Positions 44,302 through 54,476 are shown, numbered from the stretch's first letter. The stretch is DNA of 64,000 nucleotides from Acidobacteriota bacterium (GCA_021818955.1 JAKASR010000012.1:1-64000), one strand, 5' to 3'. Notes: generated from the sequence alone by a model not told the origin. Numbers and translations are program-made.

Positions 44302-45630
44302 TCACGCGGCCGCTGTAATTTTTTCCGCGCCGCCCATATAGGGGCGGAGCGGCTCGGGAATCAGGATCGAGCCATCCTGCTGCTGATAATTTTCCACCAC
44401 CGCGATCCAGGTGCGGCCGATGGCCAGCCCGCTGCCGTTGATCGTGTGCGCCAGGCTGGTTTTCCCGCGGCTGGCGGTGCGAAAACGGATATTGGCGCGC
44501 CGCGCCTGGAAATCCTCGAAATTGCTGCAAGAGGAGATTTCGCGATAGGCGCGCTGGCCGGGAAGCCAGACTTCCAGGTCGTAGGTCTTGGCGGCGCTGA
44601 AGCCCAGGTCGCCGGCGCAGAGCGCCATGACGCGATAGGGCAAGCCCAGCGCCTCCAGCACGGCGGCGGCGTCGCGGGTCAATTTTTCCAGATCGTCATA
44701 GGAGCGCTCCGGGTGGCTGATCTTCACCAGTTCGACCTTTTGAAACTGGTGCTGGCGGATCAACCCGCGCACATCCTGGCCATAAGAGCCGGCTTCACGG
44801 CGGAAGCAGGGAGTATAGGCGGTGACGTTAACCGGCAGTTGTTTGTCTTCCAGCACCTGGCCGGCAAAGAGATTGGTGAGCGGCACCTCGGCCGTCGGGA
44901 TCAACCACAATTCATCATCGCGGCAGCGATACAGTTCGTTTTCGAATTTGGGCAATTGCCCGGTGCCGAACATGCTGGCGGTGGAGACCAGCGCTGGCGG
45001 CAGGATTTCGGTATAGCCATGGCCGGCGGTATGGAGATCGAGCATGAAATTGGCCAGCGCGCGTTCCAGCCGCGCGCCGGCGGCGCGGTAAACGGCAAAA
45101 CGCGCGCCGGCCAGCCGGGTTCCCGCTTCCAGGTCGAGAATGCCCAGCGCCGCGCCCAGTTCCCAATGCGGCCGCGGCTCGAAGTCGAATGCGCGGGGCT
45201 CGCCCCAGCGCCGGATTTCGGCATTGTCTTCCGCCCCGTGCCCGGCGGGCACGCTGGCGTGCGGCCGGTTGGGCAGGGTGGCCAACAGAGGCTCGAGCCG
45301 CGCTTCGAGCGCTTTTAACCGCTCATCCAGCGCCTGAATCTCGCTGCCCAGGCCGCGCGATTCGGCTTGCAGTTGCTCGCGCTCGTGCCGGATCGTCTCC
45401 GCTTGCAATGGCTCCGTGCCGGCGGTTTCGCTCTTCAGTTGCCGCTGATAGACCCCGATTTTTTCGGAAATCTGGTTTCGCCGCTGCTTCAGCTCGTCTG
45501 CCTGGCGCGCCAGTTGGCGGCGTTCCGCATCGAGCTGGCGCAGCGGCTCCAATTCCAGCGTCATGCCACGCGCCTGGAGCATGGCTTCGACGGCATCGAG
45601 ATGATCGCGCACAAATCCGGGATCGAGCAT
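44302..45630 (-). CDS. serS: Seryl-tRNA synthetase
   Basis: A 442-residue class II aminoacyl-tRNA synthetase. The N-terminal coiled coil (about 25-105) grips the long variable arm of tRNA-Ser. The catalytic domain shows motif 1 near [19 protein letters not shown] (as RALANFML), motif 2 [20 protein letters not shown], the [10 protein letters not shown] segment and motif 3 [20 protein letters not shown]. Length and order are normal for bacterial SerRS. A TAGAAT box about 17 nt before the ATG suggests a short leader. No T-box or other leader structure was recognised. Confidence 0.96.
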   Translation of the reverse strand: MLDPGFVRDHLDAVEAMLQARGMTLELEPLRQLDAERRQLARQADELKQRRNQISEKIGVYQRQLKSETAGTEPLQAETIRHEREQLQAESRGLGSEIQALDERLKALEARLEPLLATLPNRPHASVPAGHGAEDNAEIRRWGEPRAFDFEPRPHWELGAALGILDLEAGTRLAGARFAVYRAAGARLERALANFMLDLHTAGHGYTEILPPALVSTASMFGTGQLPKFENELYRCRDDELWLIPTAEVPLTNLFAGQVLEDKQLPVNVTAYTPCFRREAGSYGQDVRGLIRQHQFQKVELVKISHPERSYDDLEKLTRDAAAVLEALGLPYRVMALCAGDLGFSAAKTYDLEVWLPGQRAYREISSCSNFEDFQARRANIRFRTASRGKTSLAHTINGSGLAIGRTWIAVVENYQQQDGSILIPEPLRPYMGGAEKITAAA

Positions 45631-45719
45631 CGTCTAATAATCCCATGATTCTACCGGCCGCAGCCATGTTGCCCCCGCTGCCCGGCGTTGCGCATCAAAG
45701 CTGCGAGTCCGCATTTCCT

Positions 45720-45844
45720 GAAGCGTTAACCGCCGCGGCGAACGGTATCCATAAGCATAAGCTTTCGTCCGCCGCGGCGGCTGTCCGCTTTCGGCCCGAC
45801 CTTGGCGCAAGCGTTGGCGCCGAAAAGTAAACGCGGCCGAGCCG
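45720..45844 (+). repeat. Dispersed element, copy 4, with degenerate upstream parts
   Basis: The core at 45802-45844 (TTGGCGCAAGCGTTGGCGCC start, AAACGCGGCCGAGCCG end) is diverged from the 42-bp consensus. A decayed hairpin (TGTCCGCTTTCGGCCCGAC) lies just upstream, and a sequence like the short derivative (AAGCGTTAACCGCCG) lies near 45720. The 45631-45964 gap between serS and the DUF2339 gene otherwise holds a TATAAT at 45857-45862 and no gene. Confidence 0.7.
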
Positions 45845-45964
45845 GCCGCCCAGGGCTATAATCGGCTCGTCTGCGAGGAAAGAAAAAATACCGCCGGCAA
45901 TCGCTGCCGGACGGTTCTCGCCGGGAATGCGGGGCCGGCGGCGCGAGGGAGGGCAACCAGCGCC

Positions 45965-47905
45965 ATGGAGAGCCAGCAGCCAAACCCGATGGCTTCGGAA
46001 ATATCGGAAATCGAGGAGCTGCGGCGGCGGATCGAGCGCCTGGAACAGTTGCACGCCGCCGAATTGCGGCCCGCATCCCCCTCCCAGGGGAAATCCGCCG
46101 CCCCGCCGCCTGTGCCCGCTACGGCGGAAGTTGGCGGCGGCGCGGCCGCGGCCGTTGCCGCGGTCGCCCCCTATCCTCAATCCGCTCCGCCCGCCGGCCC
46201 GCGGTCAAAAACAAGCGCTCCCTCGCTCGCCCCTTCGCCCGCGGCCGGGGTGGAAGCGGCTCCTGCCTCCGCCTCATCGCTGGAAGCGCGAATCGGCTCG
46301 CAATGGTTGAATCGCGTCGGCATTATGGCGCTGCTCATTGGCGCCGCCTGGTTTTTGAAATATGCCATCGCCCGGCACTGGATCGGCCCCGCTGGCCGCG
46401 TCGGAATAGGCCTGCTCTCCGGGATTTTATTGCTGGCCTGGTCGGAACGTTTTCGCCGGCGTGGCTATATTCCCTTCGCGCAAGCGATCCAAGCCATCGG
46501 CAGTGGCGTATTGTATCTTGCGCTTTGGGCCGCTTCGCAGCTCTATCACCTCGCCCCCGCGCCGGCCGTGTTTATCGGCATGCTCGCCGTCACCGCCGGG
46601 AACGGCTACATGGCCTGGCTGCGCGATTCCCGGCTGCTTGCGTTTTACGCGCTGGCCGGCGGCTTTGCCATTCCCTGGCTTTTATCGAATGGGCGCAACC
46701 AGCAGCCGGAATTATTTTCCTATCTGTTCATGCTCAATCTCGCGCTTGCCTGGCTTTATACCCGCAAGCCCTGGTTGCGGCTTCTGCCTGTGGCTTGGCT
46801 GGCGACTTCGTTTTACGGGCTGGCCTGGACGATGCATTTTTATGCGCCTCAAGAGCTGGCTTCGACCTGGTTTTGGACGCTGGCTTTTTTCCTGCTTTTT
46901 TCGCTTAGCCTGCTGCACTCCTGCCGCTTGGCGAATGAGTGTCGATTCCCGGTGCTGTGGCTGTGGCTACCATTCATGATTGGACTGGGCGGCTATGTAA
47001 GCATGTACCTGTTGCTGCAAGGCGGCCCGCATGATGCCTGGGTGAGCGGGGTGGCGCTGGGCTTCAGCGGCTACTATCTGCTCCTGCTGCGGCGGGCGCC
47101 GGCCGCCGCCGGGGATCATGTGGCTTTTGCCGTGCAACGCATCTCGGTGCGGCACCTCATCCTTGCGGTCGCATTCCTGACGCTGGCCATTGCGCTGCGC
47201 GCCCGCGGCCAGGCGTTGACCACCGGGCTGCTAATCGAGGGCGCGGGGCTGATGCTGCTCGCCCATCGCTTTCGCCGCCGGCCGCAACTTCGCCCGCTGG
47301 CGGCCATCGTGTTGTTGCTGGCGCTCTCGGCGGTGTTCTTTTCCAACGATTATGCGGGAACGCGTGTCGTTTTCAACCCGCGCTTCGCCGACTACCTGCT
47401 GGCGATTGCCGTCTTTGGCTTGGCCGCCTGGTTGTTGCGGGGCGGCTTAAGCCAGCGCGGCGGGGCAAGTGAACAGCGGGCGGCAGCGCCGGATTGGGGC
47501 GTAATCGGCAGTTGCTGTTCCACGATCGCCATCTTGCTGCCCGTCGCGGCGGTCAGCGATGAAATTCATACTTGGTTCTGGAGCCGCTTTCTCTGGAACG
47601 GTCCCGCCAGTTGGCTGGCCAACCATATTGCGGCGCAGTTCAGCTATTCGGCCTGGTTTATGCTCTACGGCGCCGTGCTGCTGGGCGCCGGTTTCTGGTG
47701 GCGGCGAACCGGGCTGCGCTGGCTGGCGCTGGGTTTGTTGGCGCTGGCCATCGCCAAAGTCTTCAGCTATGACATCTCCGCCCTCAGTCCCGGCTTTCGC
47801 GTGCTGAGCTTTATGGTCCTGGGAGTGCTCTTGCTCGCGGTCAGTTATGCCTACCAGAAAAACTGGTTGAACCTGCGCGCCAGTGGGATGGAAACCAAAC
47901 CCTGA
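45965..47905 (+). CDS. DUF2339 family polytopic membrane protein
   Basis: A 646-residue inner-membrane protein. The N-terminus has a short coiled coil (ISEIEELRRRIERLEQLH), then a Pro/Ala-rich linker to about residue 105. SLEARIGSQWLNRVGIMALLIGAAWFLKYA is the DUF2339 entry motif; about fifteen closely spaced hydrophobic segments follow to the end, where FSYDISALSPGFRVLSFMVLG matches the family's last conserved block. The role of DUF2339 proteins is unknown; transport or envelope assembly has been guessed. TATAAT lies about 100 bp upstream, immediately after the dispersed element. A further copy of the element follows the gene. Confidence 0.85.
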   Translation: MESQQPNPMASEISEIEELRRRIERLEQLHAAELRPASPSQGKSAAPPPVPATAEVGGGAAAAVAAVAPYPQSAPPAGPRSKTSAPSLAPSPAAGVEAAPASASSLEARIGSQWLNRVGIMALLIGAAWFLKYAIARHWIGPAGRVGIGLLSGILLLAWSERFRRRGYIPFAQAIQAIGSGVLYLALWAASQLYHLAPAPAVFIGMLAVTAGNGYMAWLRDSRLLAFYALAGGFAIPWLLSNGRNQQPELFSYLFMLNLALAWLYTRKPWLRLLPVAWLATSFYGLAWTMHFYAPQELASTWFWTLAFFLLFSLSLLHSCRLANECRFPVLWLWLPFMIGLGGYVSMYLLLQGGPHDAWVSGVALGFSGYYLLLLRRAPAAAGDHVAFAVQRISVRHLILAVAFLTLAIALRARGQALTTGLLIEGAGLMLLAHRFRRRPQLRPLAAIVLLLALSAVFFSNDYAGTRVVFNPRFADYLLAIAVFGLAAWLLRGGLSQRGGASEQRAAAPDWGVIGSCCSTIAILLPVAAVSDEIHTWFWSRFLWNGPASWLANHIAAQFSYSAWFMLYGAVLLGAGFWWRRTGLRWLALGLLALAIAKVFSYDISALSPGFRVLSFMVLGVLLLAVSYAYQKNWLNLRASGMETKP

Positions 47906-48002
47906 AAGTAGTTGTTGCCGCTTCAAACGATATCGTCCGGTCAAACCGTTTGATTCGCCGCGATGAGCGCTCCCCCTGCGGTTGGAGGAGGGCGCGATGG
48001 GG

Positions 48003-48040
48003 CGAGCGTCAGCGCCTAAAAAGTAAAAGCGGCCGAGCCG
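48003..48040 (+). repeat. Dispersed element, copy 5
   Basis: GCGAGCGTCAGCGCC, one extra A in the A-rich middle, and AAAAGCGGCCGAGCCG match the core except at the left end. It lies between two convergent genes and stops 2 bp short of the GH3 stop codon; this is the only copy not upstream of a plus-strand gene. Confidence 0.8.
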
Positions 48041-48042
48041 CC

Positions 48043-50712
48043 TTAGACTTTTAACCGCGCCTGGGCGTGCAAGCGCAAGTCCGCCGAGGACGCGCCCACC
48101 GCCAGCCGTAGCGTGCCGGGTTGCAACACGTATTTCCGCACGGTTTCGTCCCAGTACCAGAGCGCCGGCTCGTGATGCGGCAGCGACAGTTGGATGGTTT
48201 TTCGCTCACCCGGCTTGAGCTCCACCCGCGCAAAGCCCACCAGTTGCAGCCGCGGGCGTTGGACGCGCGAGCGCGGCGTGGTGACATACAACTGGGCAAT
48301 TTCGGCGCCGGCGCGGTCGCCGGAATTTTCCAGATCGAAGCTGATGCCCAGTTGGCCGCCGGGCGCGAGTTGGCGCGCATCCAGTTGCAAATTGCTATAG
48401 GTAAAGCGGGTATAGCTGAGGCCGTAGCCAAAGGGATAGAGCGGCTTGCCGGGAAAATACATATACGTCCGGCGACCGCGGCGAAGATTGAACTCATGAA
48501 ACGAGGGCAGTTGCTCCAGCCCGCGATACCAGGTCTCGGCCAGTTTGCCGCCGGGATTGATGTCGCCGAACAGGGCTTCGGCAATGGCCGTGCCCTGCGC
48601 CTGCCCGGCGCAAACGGCGCACAAAATGGCGGGCAAATGCCGGTCGGCCCAGGGAATCGCCAGCGGCGAATTGGTATTGAGGATGGCGATGGTTTGGGGA
48701 TTGGCGGCATGGAGCCGGCGCAACAGTTGCGGCTGGGCGCCGGGTAAAGTGATGTCCTGGCGATCGTGCTGTTCATGGGCGACCGTCTGGTCGGCGCCCA
48801 CTACCGCCAGCACCACATCGGCCTGTTTGGCGGCGGTCTCGGCTTCGCGCAGCCAAGCCTCGTTGGCGGGACCCTGCATCGTGCAGCCGCGCACGATCTG
48901 AATTTCCACCGCTGTGCTCGCGGCCGGCGCCGCGGACTGGGGCAGCAGCTCCAGCCAGTCGAGCTTCATCAGGCGGCGATGCGGTTGTCCTTTGAAAACC
49001 AGGTAATACGAATGCGGGCCGCTGGCCGAGAGCGGCGCGCTGATCTCGCGCCAACTCCGCCACCCGCCGGTGGCCGGCGCGTCGAGGGAAGCCGCCAGCT
49101 TGCCCTTGAGCGAATCCAGCCGCAATTCGATGCGTCCGCCGCCGCGGGCGCTGGCCACGCGCAAGCGAACCTGGGTTTTGCCGGTGAAATCCTGCGCCGG
49201 CAATTGCAGATTGTCGCCATTCTCGATATTGCCTACCGAGCCATCCGGCCGCATGTAATGGCGGTTTTTCAGTTCCCAGCTCACCGCTACCGCGTCGGAG
49301 GCGAATATGCGGCGCCGCGGTTGCGGCGCACCCAGCACCGCCGCCACGCCATCGGCCACCGAGATATTGACGAACGGCCCGCCGCTGTAGCCGCCCAGCG
49401 CGCAGCGCCCGGCCAGCGGGCCGGTAAGGAGCACTTTGCGCACCCGGGCTTTATCCAGCGGCAGCGTCTGGTTCTCGTTTTTCAGCAGGACCAGGGTCTG
49501 GCGCGCCGCTTCCACCGCCAGTTCGCGATGCGCGGCGCTGTCCACCACGTCGAAGCCAATTCCGCCCCAGGGCGTGGCCGAGGGCGGATCGAATTCGCCC
49601 ATGAGAAAACGCGCCGAGAGCAGCCGGGTCAGGGCGCGGTCAATGTCGTGCTCGCTGACCAGTTGCTCCGCCAGCGCCTGGGGCAGGTGTTTCTGGTAAG
49701 AGCCCCAGGCAAAGCCGCAGTTCAAGTCGCAGCCGGCCTGCATGGCGAGCGCGGCCGCCTGCGCCGCGGTGGGCACGTAATGATGGGTTTTCCAGATGTC
49801 CTGCACCGCATCGCAGTCGGAGGTCACGTAACCCTGAAAGCCCCAATGCCCGCGCAGCAGCCGGGTCAGCAGAAAATGATCGGCGCTGCACGGAATGCCG
49901 TTGACCTCGTTATAGGCGCTCATCACCGTAAAAACGCCGGCCTCGACCGCGGCTTGAAAGGGGCGGGTGTAATACTCCCAGAAACTGCGCGGGTCGAGCG
50001 TGGCCGAAATGACATGGCGGTCATCATCGGTTTCGTTGGCGATGAAGTGCTTGGCGCAGCAAACCGTTTTCAGATGCTGGGGGTCGCGTCCCTGCATGCC
50101 GGCCACGACCGAGGCCACCAGACTGGACATGAGATAGGGATCTTCCCCCAGGGTCTCGTCGATCCGGCCCCAGCGCGGGTCTTTGGCGGTATTCAGTGTT
50201 TGCGGCGAATAAAACGCCAGCGCGGTGCCGCGTTGGCGATTGTAGGCGCGGCCCTCATCGGAAACGGCGGTATAGACGCGCTCGGCCAATTCCGGATTCC
50301 AGCTATTGGCCATGGCCAGCGGCACGGGGAACGAAGTCACCGGGCCGCTGCGCGCTAGCCCGTGCAACGCTTCATGCCAGTACTGGTAAGCGGGCAATTG
50401 CAAGCGCGCAATCGCCGGGGCGGTATTGCCCAGTTGCGAGACCTTTTCCGCGATCGTCATCCTCGCCACCAGCCGCCGGGCCCGCCGCCGCGCGCGCGCC
50501 AGGGCTTGCGCATCGAGTCGGAAATTTTGCGGAATTTGCGGAAGCAAACCCACGCCCGATTGCGCTGTGGCCGTACCCTCCATTTGAGCCATGGTCGGCA
50601 ATGACACCAGGCTGATGCCGGCGGCCAGCGCGCTTAAAAACTGGCGCCGTTCCATGCTCGTTTGGCGCGGGGCGGCGTTTCCGGCATTCGTGCGGGGAGA
50701 TGAGTTTGGCAT
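48043..50712 (-). CDS. GH3 beta-glycosidase with inserted CBM6-like domain, Tat-type signal
   Basis: An 889-residue exported glycosidase. MERRQFLSALAAGISLVSLP at residues 20-39 is a twin-arginine-type signal. The GH3 N-terminal domain has KHFIANETDDDRH (the KH substrate motif) and the nucleophile D299 in GYVTSDCDAVQDI. The second GH3 domain is split by a beta-sandwich of about 130 residues (about 490-620; RLRVASARGGGRIELRLDS, GGWRSWREISAPL, HSYYLVFKG), which looks like a CBM6/35 sugar-binding module. GKLAETWYRG, FPFGYGLSYTRF-type text and a C-terminal fibronectin-like domain follow. The subgroup fits beta-xylosidase or beta-glucosidase. AAGGAAG precedes the ATG by 9 nt. Divergent from the TonB receptor gene. 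Confidence 0.92.
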   Translation of the reverse strand: MPNSSPRTNAGNAAPRQTSMERRQFLSALAAGISLVSLPTMAQMEGTATAQSGVGLLPQIPQNFRLDAQALARARRRARRLVARMTIAEKVSQLGNTAPAIARLQLPAYQYWHEALHGLARSGPVTSFPVPLAMANSWNPELAERVYTAVSDEGRAYNRQRGTALAFYSPQTLNTAKDPRWGRIDETLGEDPYLMSSLVASVVAGMQGRDPQHLKTVCCAKHFIANETDDDRHVISATLDPRSFWEYYTRPFQAAVEAGVFTVMSAYNEVNGIPCSADHFLLTRLLRGHWGFQGYVTSDCDAVQDIWKTHHYVPTAAQAAALAMQAGCDLNCGFAWGSYQKHLPQALAEQLVSEHDIDRALTRLLSARFLMGEFDPPSATPWGGIGFDVVDSAAHRELAVEAARQTLVLLKNENQTLPLDKARVRKVLLTGPLAGRCALGGYSGGPFVNISVADGVAAVLGAPQPRRRIFASDAVAVSWELKNRHYMRPDGSVGNIENGDNLQLPAQDFTGKTQVRLRVASARGGGRIELRLDSLKGKLAASLDAPATGGWRSWREISAPLSASGPHSYYLVFKGQPHRRLMKLDWLELLPQSAAPAASTAVEIQIVRGCTMQGPANEAWLREAETAAKQADVVLAVVGADQTVAHEQHDRQDITLPGAQPQLLRRLHAANPQTIAILNTNSPLAIPWADRHLPAILCAVCAGQAQGTAIAEALFGDINPGGKLAETWYRGLEQLPSFHEFNLRRGRRTYMYFPGKPLYPFGYGLSYTRFTYSNLQLDARQLAPGGQLGISFDLENSGDRAGAEIAQLYVTTPRSRVQRPRLQLVGFARVELKPGERKTIQLSLPHHEPALWYWDETVRKYVLQPGTLRLAVGASSADLRLHAQARLKV

Positions 50713-50920
50713 GTCGCAATTCTTCCTTAATTGACCATGATCATTTTTTACTTTCGCCCAATGGACAGCGTAAAAAGCGGATGATAAGTGATGAAGTGAC
50801 TGGGTGGCAAGATAATGTCGTGCTTATTTTGGGGGTGGGAGGGTGCGCGGGCGCAGCCTTGTGGTAAATTCTTTACAGGAGTTTACCCGGCTTGCCCGTG
50901 TGTGGATTGTAGCCGGTCAT

Positions 50921-50986
50921 TTTGAGTCATTGCGAGATCTATCAATTTGAGTCATTGCGAGATCTATCAATTGCGAGATCTATCAA
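50921..50986. repeat. 25-bp tandem repeats upstream of the TonB receptor gene
   Basis: A 25-bp unit (TTTGAGTCATTGCGAGATCT then ATCAA) occurs twice head to tail at 50921-50945 and 50946-50970; its last 16 bp occur a third time at 50971-50986. Each copy holds the palindrome AGATCT. The array ends 42 bp before the receptor ATG and could be a cooperative regulator site. The rest of the 316-bp gap (50713-51028) shows no gene and no clear promoter; AGGAGAG before the ATG is the receptor's ribosome-binding site. Confidence 0.85.
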
Positions 50987-51028
50987 AAGATCACAGGTGC
51001 GCCGTGCGCGCCTACTAGGAGAGGGATC

Positions 51029-54000
51029 ATGAAAAAGTTTTATGTGTGGTGTTTATTCGTTGCTCTGGGGCTGGGCATTTCCGCCGGCCGGCTGCAATCC
51101 CAGACGGTGACTGCCAGTCTCAAGGGCACGGTAACCGATGCCTCCGGCGCCGTGGTTCCAGGCGCAACCGTCACCATTCACAATGTCGCGACCGGCGCGG
51201 AGCGCACGGTGACCAGCGATAGCGCGGGCTTATTTGTAACTCCGCTGCTGCCCATCGGCAGCTACAACGTGACGGTCAGGGCGAAAGGATTTCGAACCTA
51301 CACCGAAGCCGGGGTGGTGTTGAACGTGGGCGCGCAGCGCAGCCTGATCATCACCCTGCAGCCGGGCACGGTCATGCAGACGGTGCAGGTCAGCGCCAGC
51401 ACGGTCGCGGTGCAGACCACTTCTGCGGCGCAGTCGGGAACTATTACCGGCCGCCAGATCCGCAGCCTGGCGCTGAACAACCGTAACTTCGAGCAGTTGG
51501 TGACGCTGCAGCCTGGCGTGTCTTCCACCCAGGGCGCGACCGTCGGCTTCGGGCTCAACAACGTGACCGCGGTTGCGATCAACGGGACGCGTCCTTCGGC
51601 CAGCAACTGGACCGTGGACGGCGCCGACGTCAACGACAGCGGTTCGAATTTCACCTTGCTCAATGTGCCGAGCGTCGACGCCATTCGCGAGTTTACGCTG
51701 GAGCGCGGCACCTATGACGCCGAGTACGGACGCTCGGGCGGCGGCCAGATCATGGTCGAAACCCGCAGCGGCACCAACCAGTTCCACGGCACCGGTTACG
51801 AGTTCGTGCGCAATGACAAGCTGAACGCCAATGACTTTTTCGCCAACCGTGCCAATGCGAAGCGGCCTCCGCTGCGCTATAACGATTTCGGCTACACCGT
51901 CGGCGGACCGATTGTCAAGAACAAGACCTTCTTCTTCTTCAGCCAGGAGTTCCGCCGCAACAGCTTGCCCGGCACCGACACCTTTTACATTCCCAACCCC
52001 AAGGAACTGAAGGGTGATTTTTCCGGCATCACCACGCTGAATCCGGCTTCGGCCCCGGCCGGCTGCATCACCAATGGCCCGGATGGACAGCCCGACCAAC
52101 TCAGCCCCAACTGCTTCTCCAATAACGCCGCGGTCTATATCAAAAATTCCTACGCCAAGTTCACGCCGAATGGCGGCGATTCCGGACCGGGCAGTTCCTG
52201 CACCTCCTCCACCGCCATCTGCTCCTACACCACGCCGATCAACTCGACCAACAATTACCGCCAGGAAATCGCGCGCGTTGACCAGAACATCGGCAACAAG
52301 ATCCAGTTGTTCGGCCGCTATATGGATGACAGCACGCCGACCACTTACCCGCTCGGCATCTGGGGCGGTTCCAACCTGCCCGGCATTTCCAATAGCGATG
52401 TCAACTCGCTCGGCCGCAATTTCGTCATCCATATGACGGAAGAGTTCTCGCCCACGGTGGTCAACGAGCTGGCTTTCAACTACTCCTGGGGCGGCATCAA
52501 TATCGTCAATGTCGGGGCCAGCGCTAGCATGTCGAATTTCCCCGGCATGGCGTTTACCGGAATGCCCTATACCGACGCCTACAATCGCGTTCCGACGGTA
52601 TATATTTCCGGTTTCACCGATCCCAACGGCGGCTCCAATGCGCCTTACCACGAGCGCAACGTTGACAAGGAACTCTACGATAACCTGTCCATCATCCACG
52701 GCAATCATTCCATCCATACCGGAATCAGCGCGCAGTGGATGACCAAGACCGAGAATTCCTCGGCCGGTAACGGCGGCTATGCCTTCTATGGCAGCAACGG
52801 CAATTCGCCCTTTGCCAGCTTCCTGCTCGGCCAGTCTTACGATTTTAGCCAAGCCTCGCGCGACATCATCCCCTACCTGAACTTCGTCAACACCGAAGCT
52901 TATGTGCAGGATGATTGGAAAATCACCCCGCGGCTGACCCTGAACCTGGGGGTGCGCTACAGCTATTTCCCCACGCCGCACGATAAGAACGGCATCCTCG
53001 ACAACTTCGACCCCCTGGTCTTTAATCAATTGGCGACGGTGGGCTTGATCAATCCGGCAACGGGCTTATTCGCCAAAGGCACGCCCAGCGGCTACATCAA
53101 CGGCATCATTGTCGGCGGAGCGAATTCACCCTACGGCCAGCAGGTTAATCCCAGCTATAAAACCGGTCTCGCTCCCCGCCTCGGCTTTGCCTATGACGTC
53201 TTCGGCAACGGCAAAACCGCCATCCGCGGCGGCTATGGCATGTTCTACGATCGTTCTCTGAACGGTATCTGGGAACAGAACCAGTTCGCCGATCCGCCCT
53301 TCGTCAACAGCATCTTCGAGCTGAACCCGGGCAATAACGATCTGCTCGACAACCCCAGCGCCGGCACCGCCGTGGTCGGCCTCTCTCCCCATAACCTGCA
53401 TGCCACCGGCAACCCCGCCTTTAAGGTGCCCTATGTGCAGGATTGGAACTTTTCCATCGAGCAGCAGCTCTCTAGCAATACCGTGTTCCAGATCGCTTAC
53501 GTCGGTTCCAATGGCACTCACCTGCTGGGCGAAATGGATATCAACCAGGTGCCGCTACGGGCGCGTTTCGCCAATCCGGCGTATAACGTCAATGCCATCC
53601 GGCCTTATCGCGGCTATGGCGCGATCAACAGCATCGTGCCCGAGTTCAACTCCAACTACCATTCGCTGCAGGTTTCACTTAACCGCCGCATGAGCGCGGG
53701 CTTGAACCTGGGAGTGGCCTATACCTGGTCGCGCGCGCTGACCAACAACACCAGCGATCGCTCGAGTCCCATTTACGATACCTATAATCCAGGTCTGGAT
53801 TACGGCTTGGCCAACTTCAACCGCAGCCAGGTGCTCATTTTCAACTATGTCTACGATCTGCCCTTCTACCGCAATCAACGCGGCGCGGTGGGGCATGTGC
53901 TGGGCGGTTGGGAAATCTCCGGGATCAATACCTTTGAAACCGGAACCCCCTTTGGCCTGCACCAGAACCTCGATCCCTTCAATTGTTACGATTGGGGGGG

Positions 54001-54406
54001 GTGCTCGAACCCGCGTCCGGGTACCTTCCCGGGCGGAATCGGCATCGATCCCAGCGCGGTGAGCCCGCGTCCCGATCAGGTGTACGGCAATCCGATTCCG
54101 GTGAGCGGCCAAACCATTGACGAGTGGTTCAATCCGAAAGCATTCGCCAACGCCGTCGGCCATTTTGGCACTTCCGGCGCCAACATCATCGTGGGTCCCG
54201 GTTTGGTGAATTGGGACTTCTCGTTGTTGAAATCAATCCAGCTCACCGAGCGCTTGCACGCCCAGTTGCATGGCGACTTCTTCAACATCCTCAATCACAT
54301 GAATCCCAATAATCCAGCCACCTACATTGACTATGCCTCGGCCGGACACATCTATTCGGATTATGAACCGCGCACCGTGCAGCTCGGTCTCAAGCTGAAC
54401 TTCTAA
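51029..54406 (+). CDS. TonB-dependent receptor with carboxypeptidase-regulatory-like domain (Oar-like)
   Basis: A 1125-residue outer-membrane receptor. After the signal peptide, residues about 27-110 are the Ig-like regulatory domain (LKGTVTDASGAVVPGATVTI, GLFVTPLLPIGSYNVTVRA). The plug region (about 125-250) has RQIRSLALNNRNFEQLVTLQ, NWTVDGADVNDSGSNF, DAIREFTLERGTYDAEYGRS and GGQIMVETRSGTNQFHG. A large barrel of some 850 residues ends in LGLKLNF with terminal Phe. No SusD-like partner is adjacent, as usual in Acidobacteriota. Flanking GH3 and GH63-like genes suggest uptake of oligosaccharides, but the ligand is unproven. AGGAGAG precedes the ATG; tandem repeats lie upstream and a terminator follows. 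Confidence 0.93.
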   Translation: MKKFYVWCLFVALGLGISAGRLQSQTVTASLKGTVTDASGAVVPGATVTIHNVATGAERTVTSDSAGLFVTPLLPIGSYNVTVRAKGFRTYTEAGVVLNVGAQRSLIITLQPGTVMQTVQVSASTVAVQTTSAAQSGTITGRQIRSLALNNRNFEQLVTLQPGVSSTQGATVGFGLNNVTAVAINGTRPSASNWTVDGADVNDSGSNFTLLNVPSVDAIREFTLERGTYDAEYGRSGGGQIMVETRSGTNQFHGTGYEFVRNDKLNANDFFANRANAKRPPLRYNDFGYTVGGPIVKNKTFFFFSQEFRRNSLPGTDTFYIPNPKELKGDFSGITTLNPASAPAGCITNGPDGQPDQLSPNCFSNNAAVYIKNSYAKFTPNGGDSGPGSSCTSSTAICSYTTPINSTNNYRQEIARVDQNIGNKIQLFGRYMDDSTPTTYPLGIWGGSNLPGISNSDVNSLGRNFVIHMTEEFSPTVVNELAFNYSWGGINIVNVGASASMSNFPGMAFTGMPYTDAYNRVPTVYISGFTDPNGGSNAPYHERNVDKELYDNLSIIHGNHSIHTGISAQWMTKTENSSAGNGGYAFYGSNGNSPFASFLLGQSYDFSQASRDIIPYLNFVNTEAYVQDDWKITPRLTLNLGVRYSYFPTPHDKNGILDNFDPLVFNQLATVGLINPATGLFAKGTPSGYINGIIVGGANSPYGQQVNPSYKTGLAPRLGFAYDVFGNGKTAIRGGYGMFYDRSLNGIWEQNQFADPPFVNSIFELNPGNNDLLDNPSAGTAVVGLSPHNLHATGNPAFKVPYVQDWNFSIEQQLSSNTVFQIAYVGSNGTHLLGEMDINQVPLRARFANPAYNVNAIRPYRGYGAINSIVPEFNSNYHSLQVSLNRRMSAGLNLGVAYTWSRALTNNTSDRSSPIYDTYNPGLDYGLANFNRSQVLIFNYVYDLPFYRNQRGAVGHVLGGWEISGINTFETGTPFGLHQNLDPFNCYDWGGCSNPRPGTFPGGIGIDPSAVSPRPDQVYGNPIPVSGQTIDEWFNPKAFANAVGHFGTSGANIIVGPGLVNWDFSLLKSIQLTERLHAQLHGDFFNILNHMNPNNPATYIDYASAGHIYSDYEPRTVQLGLKLNF

Positions 54407-54437
54407 GCGCGTTTCGAGGTTTTACTCCTCTTCCTTC

Positions 54438-54476
54438 CGCCGGCGTTTCGGGTGCACCCGGAACGCCGGCGTTTTT
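54438..54476 (+). terminator. Rho-independent terminator after the TonB receptor gene
   Basis: A 16-bp stem (CGCCGGCGTTTCGGGT paired with ACCCGGAACGCCGGCG, one G-T wobble, GC loop) is followed by TTTTT. Confidence 0.9.

Noticed and set aside
48766-50358. 530-codon open frame opposite the first GH3 gene
   Set aside because: Same reason: composition mirrors the GH3 gene and no domain is visible.
51230-53029. 599-codon open frame antisense to the TonB receptor
   Set aside because: It mirrors the codon pattern of the receptor, shows no family motif, and such long antisense frames are expected in GC-rich coding DNA.
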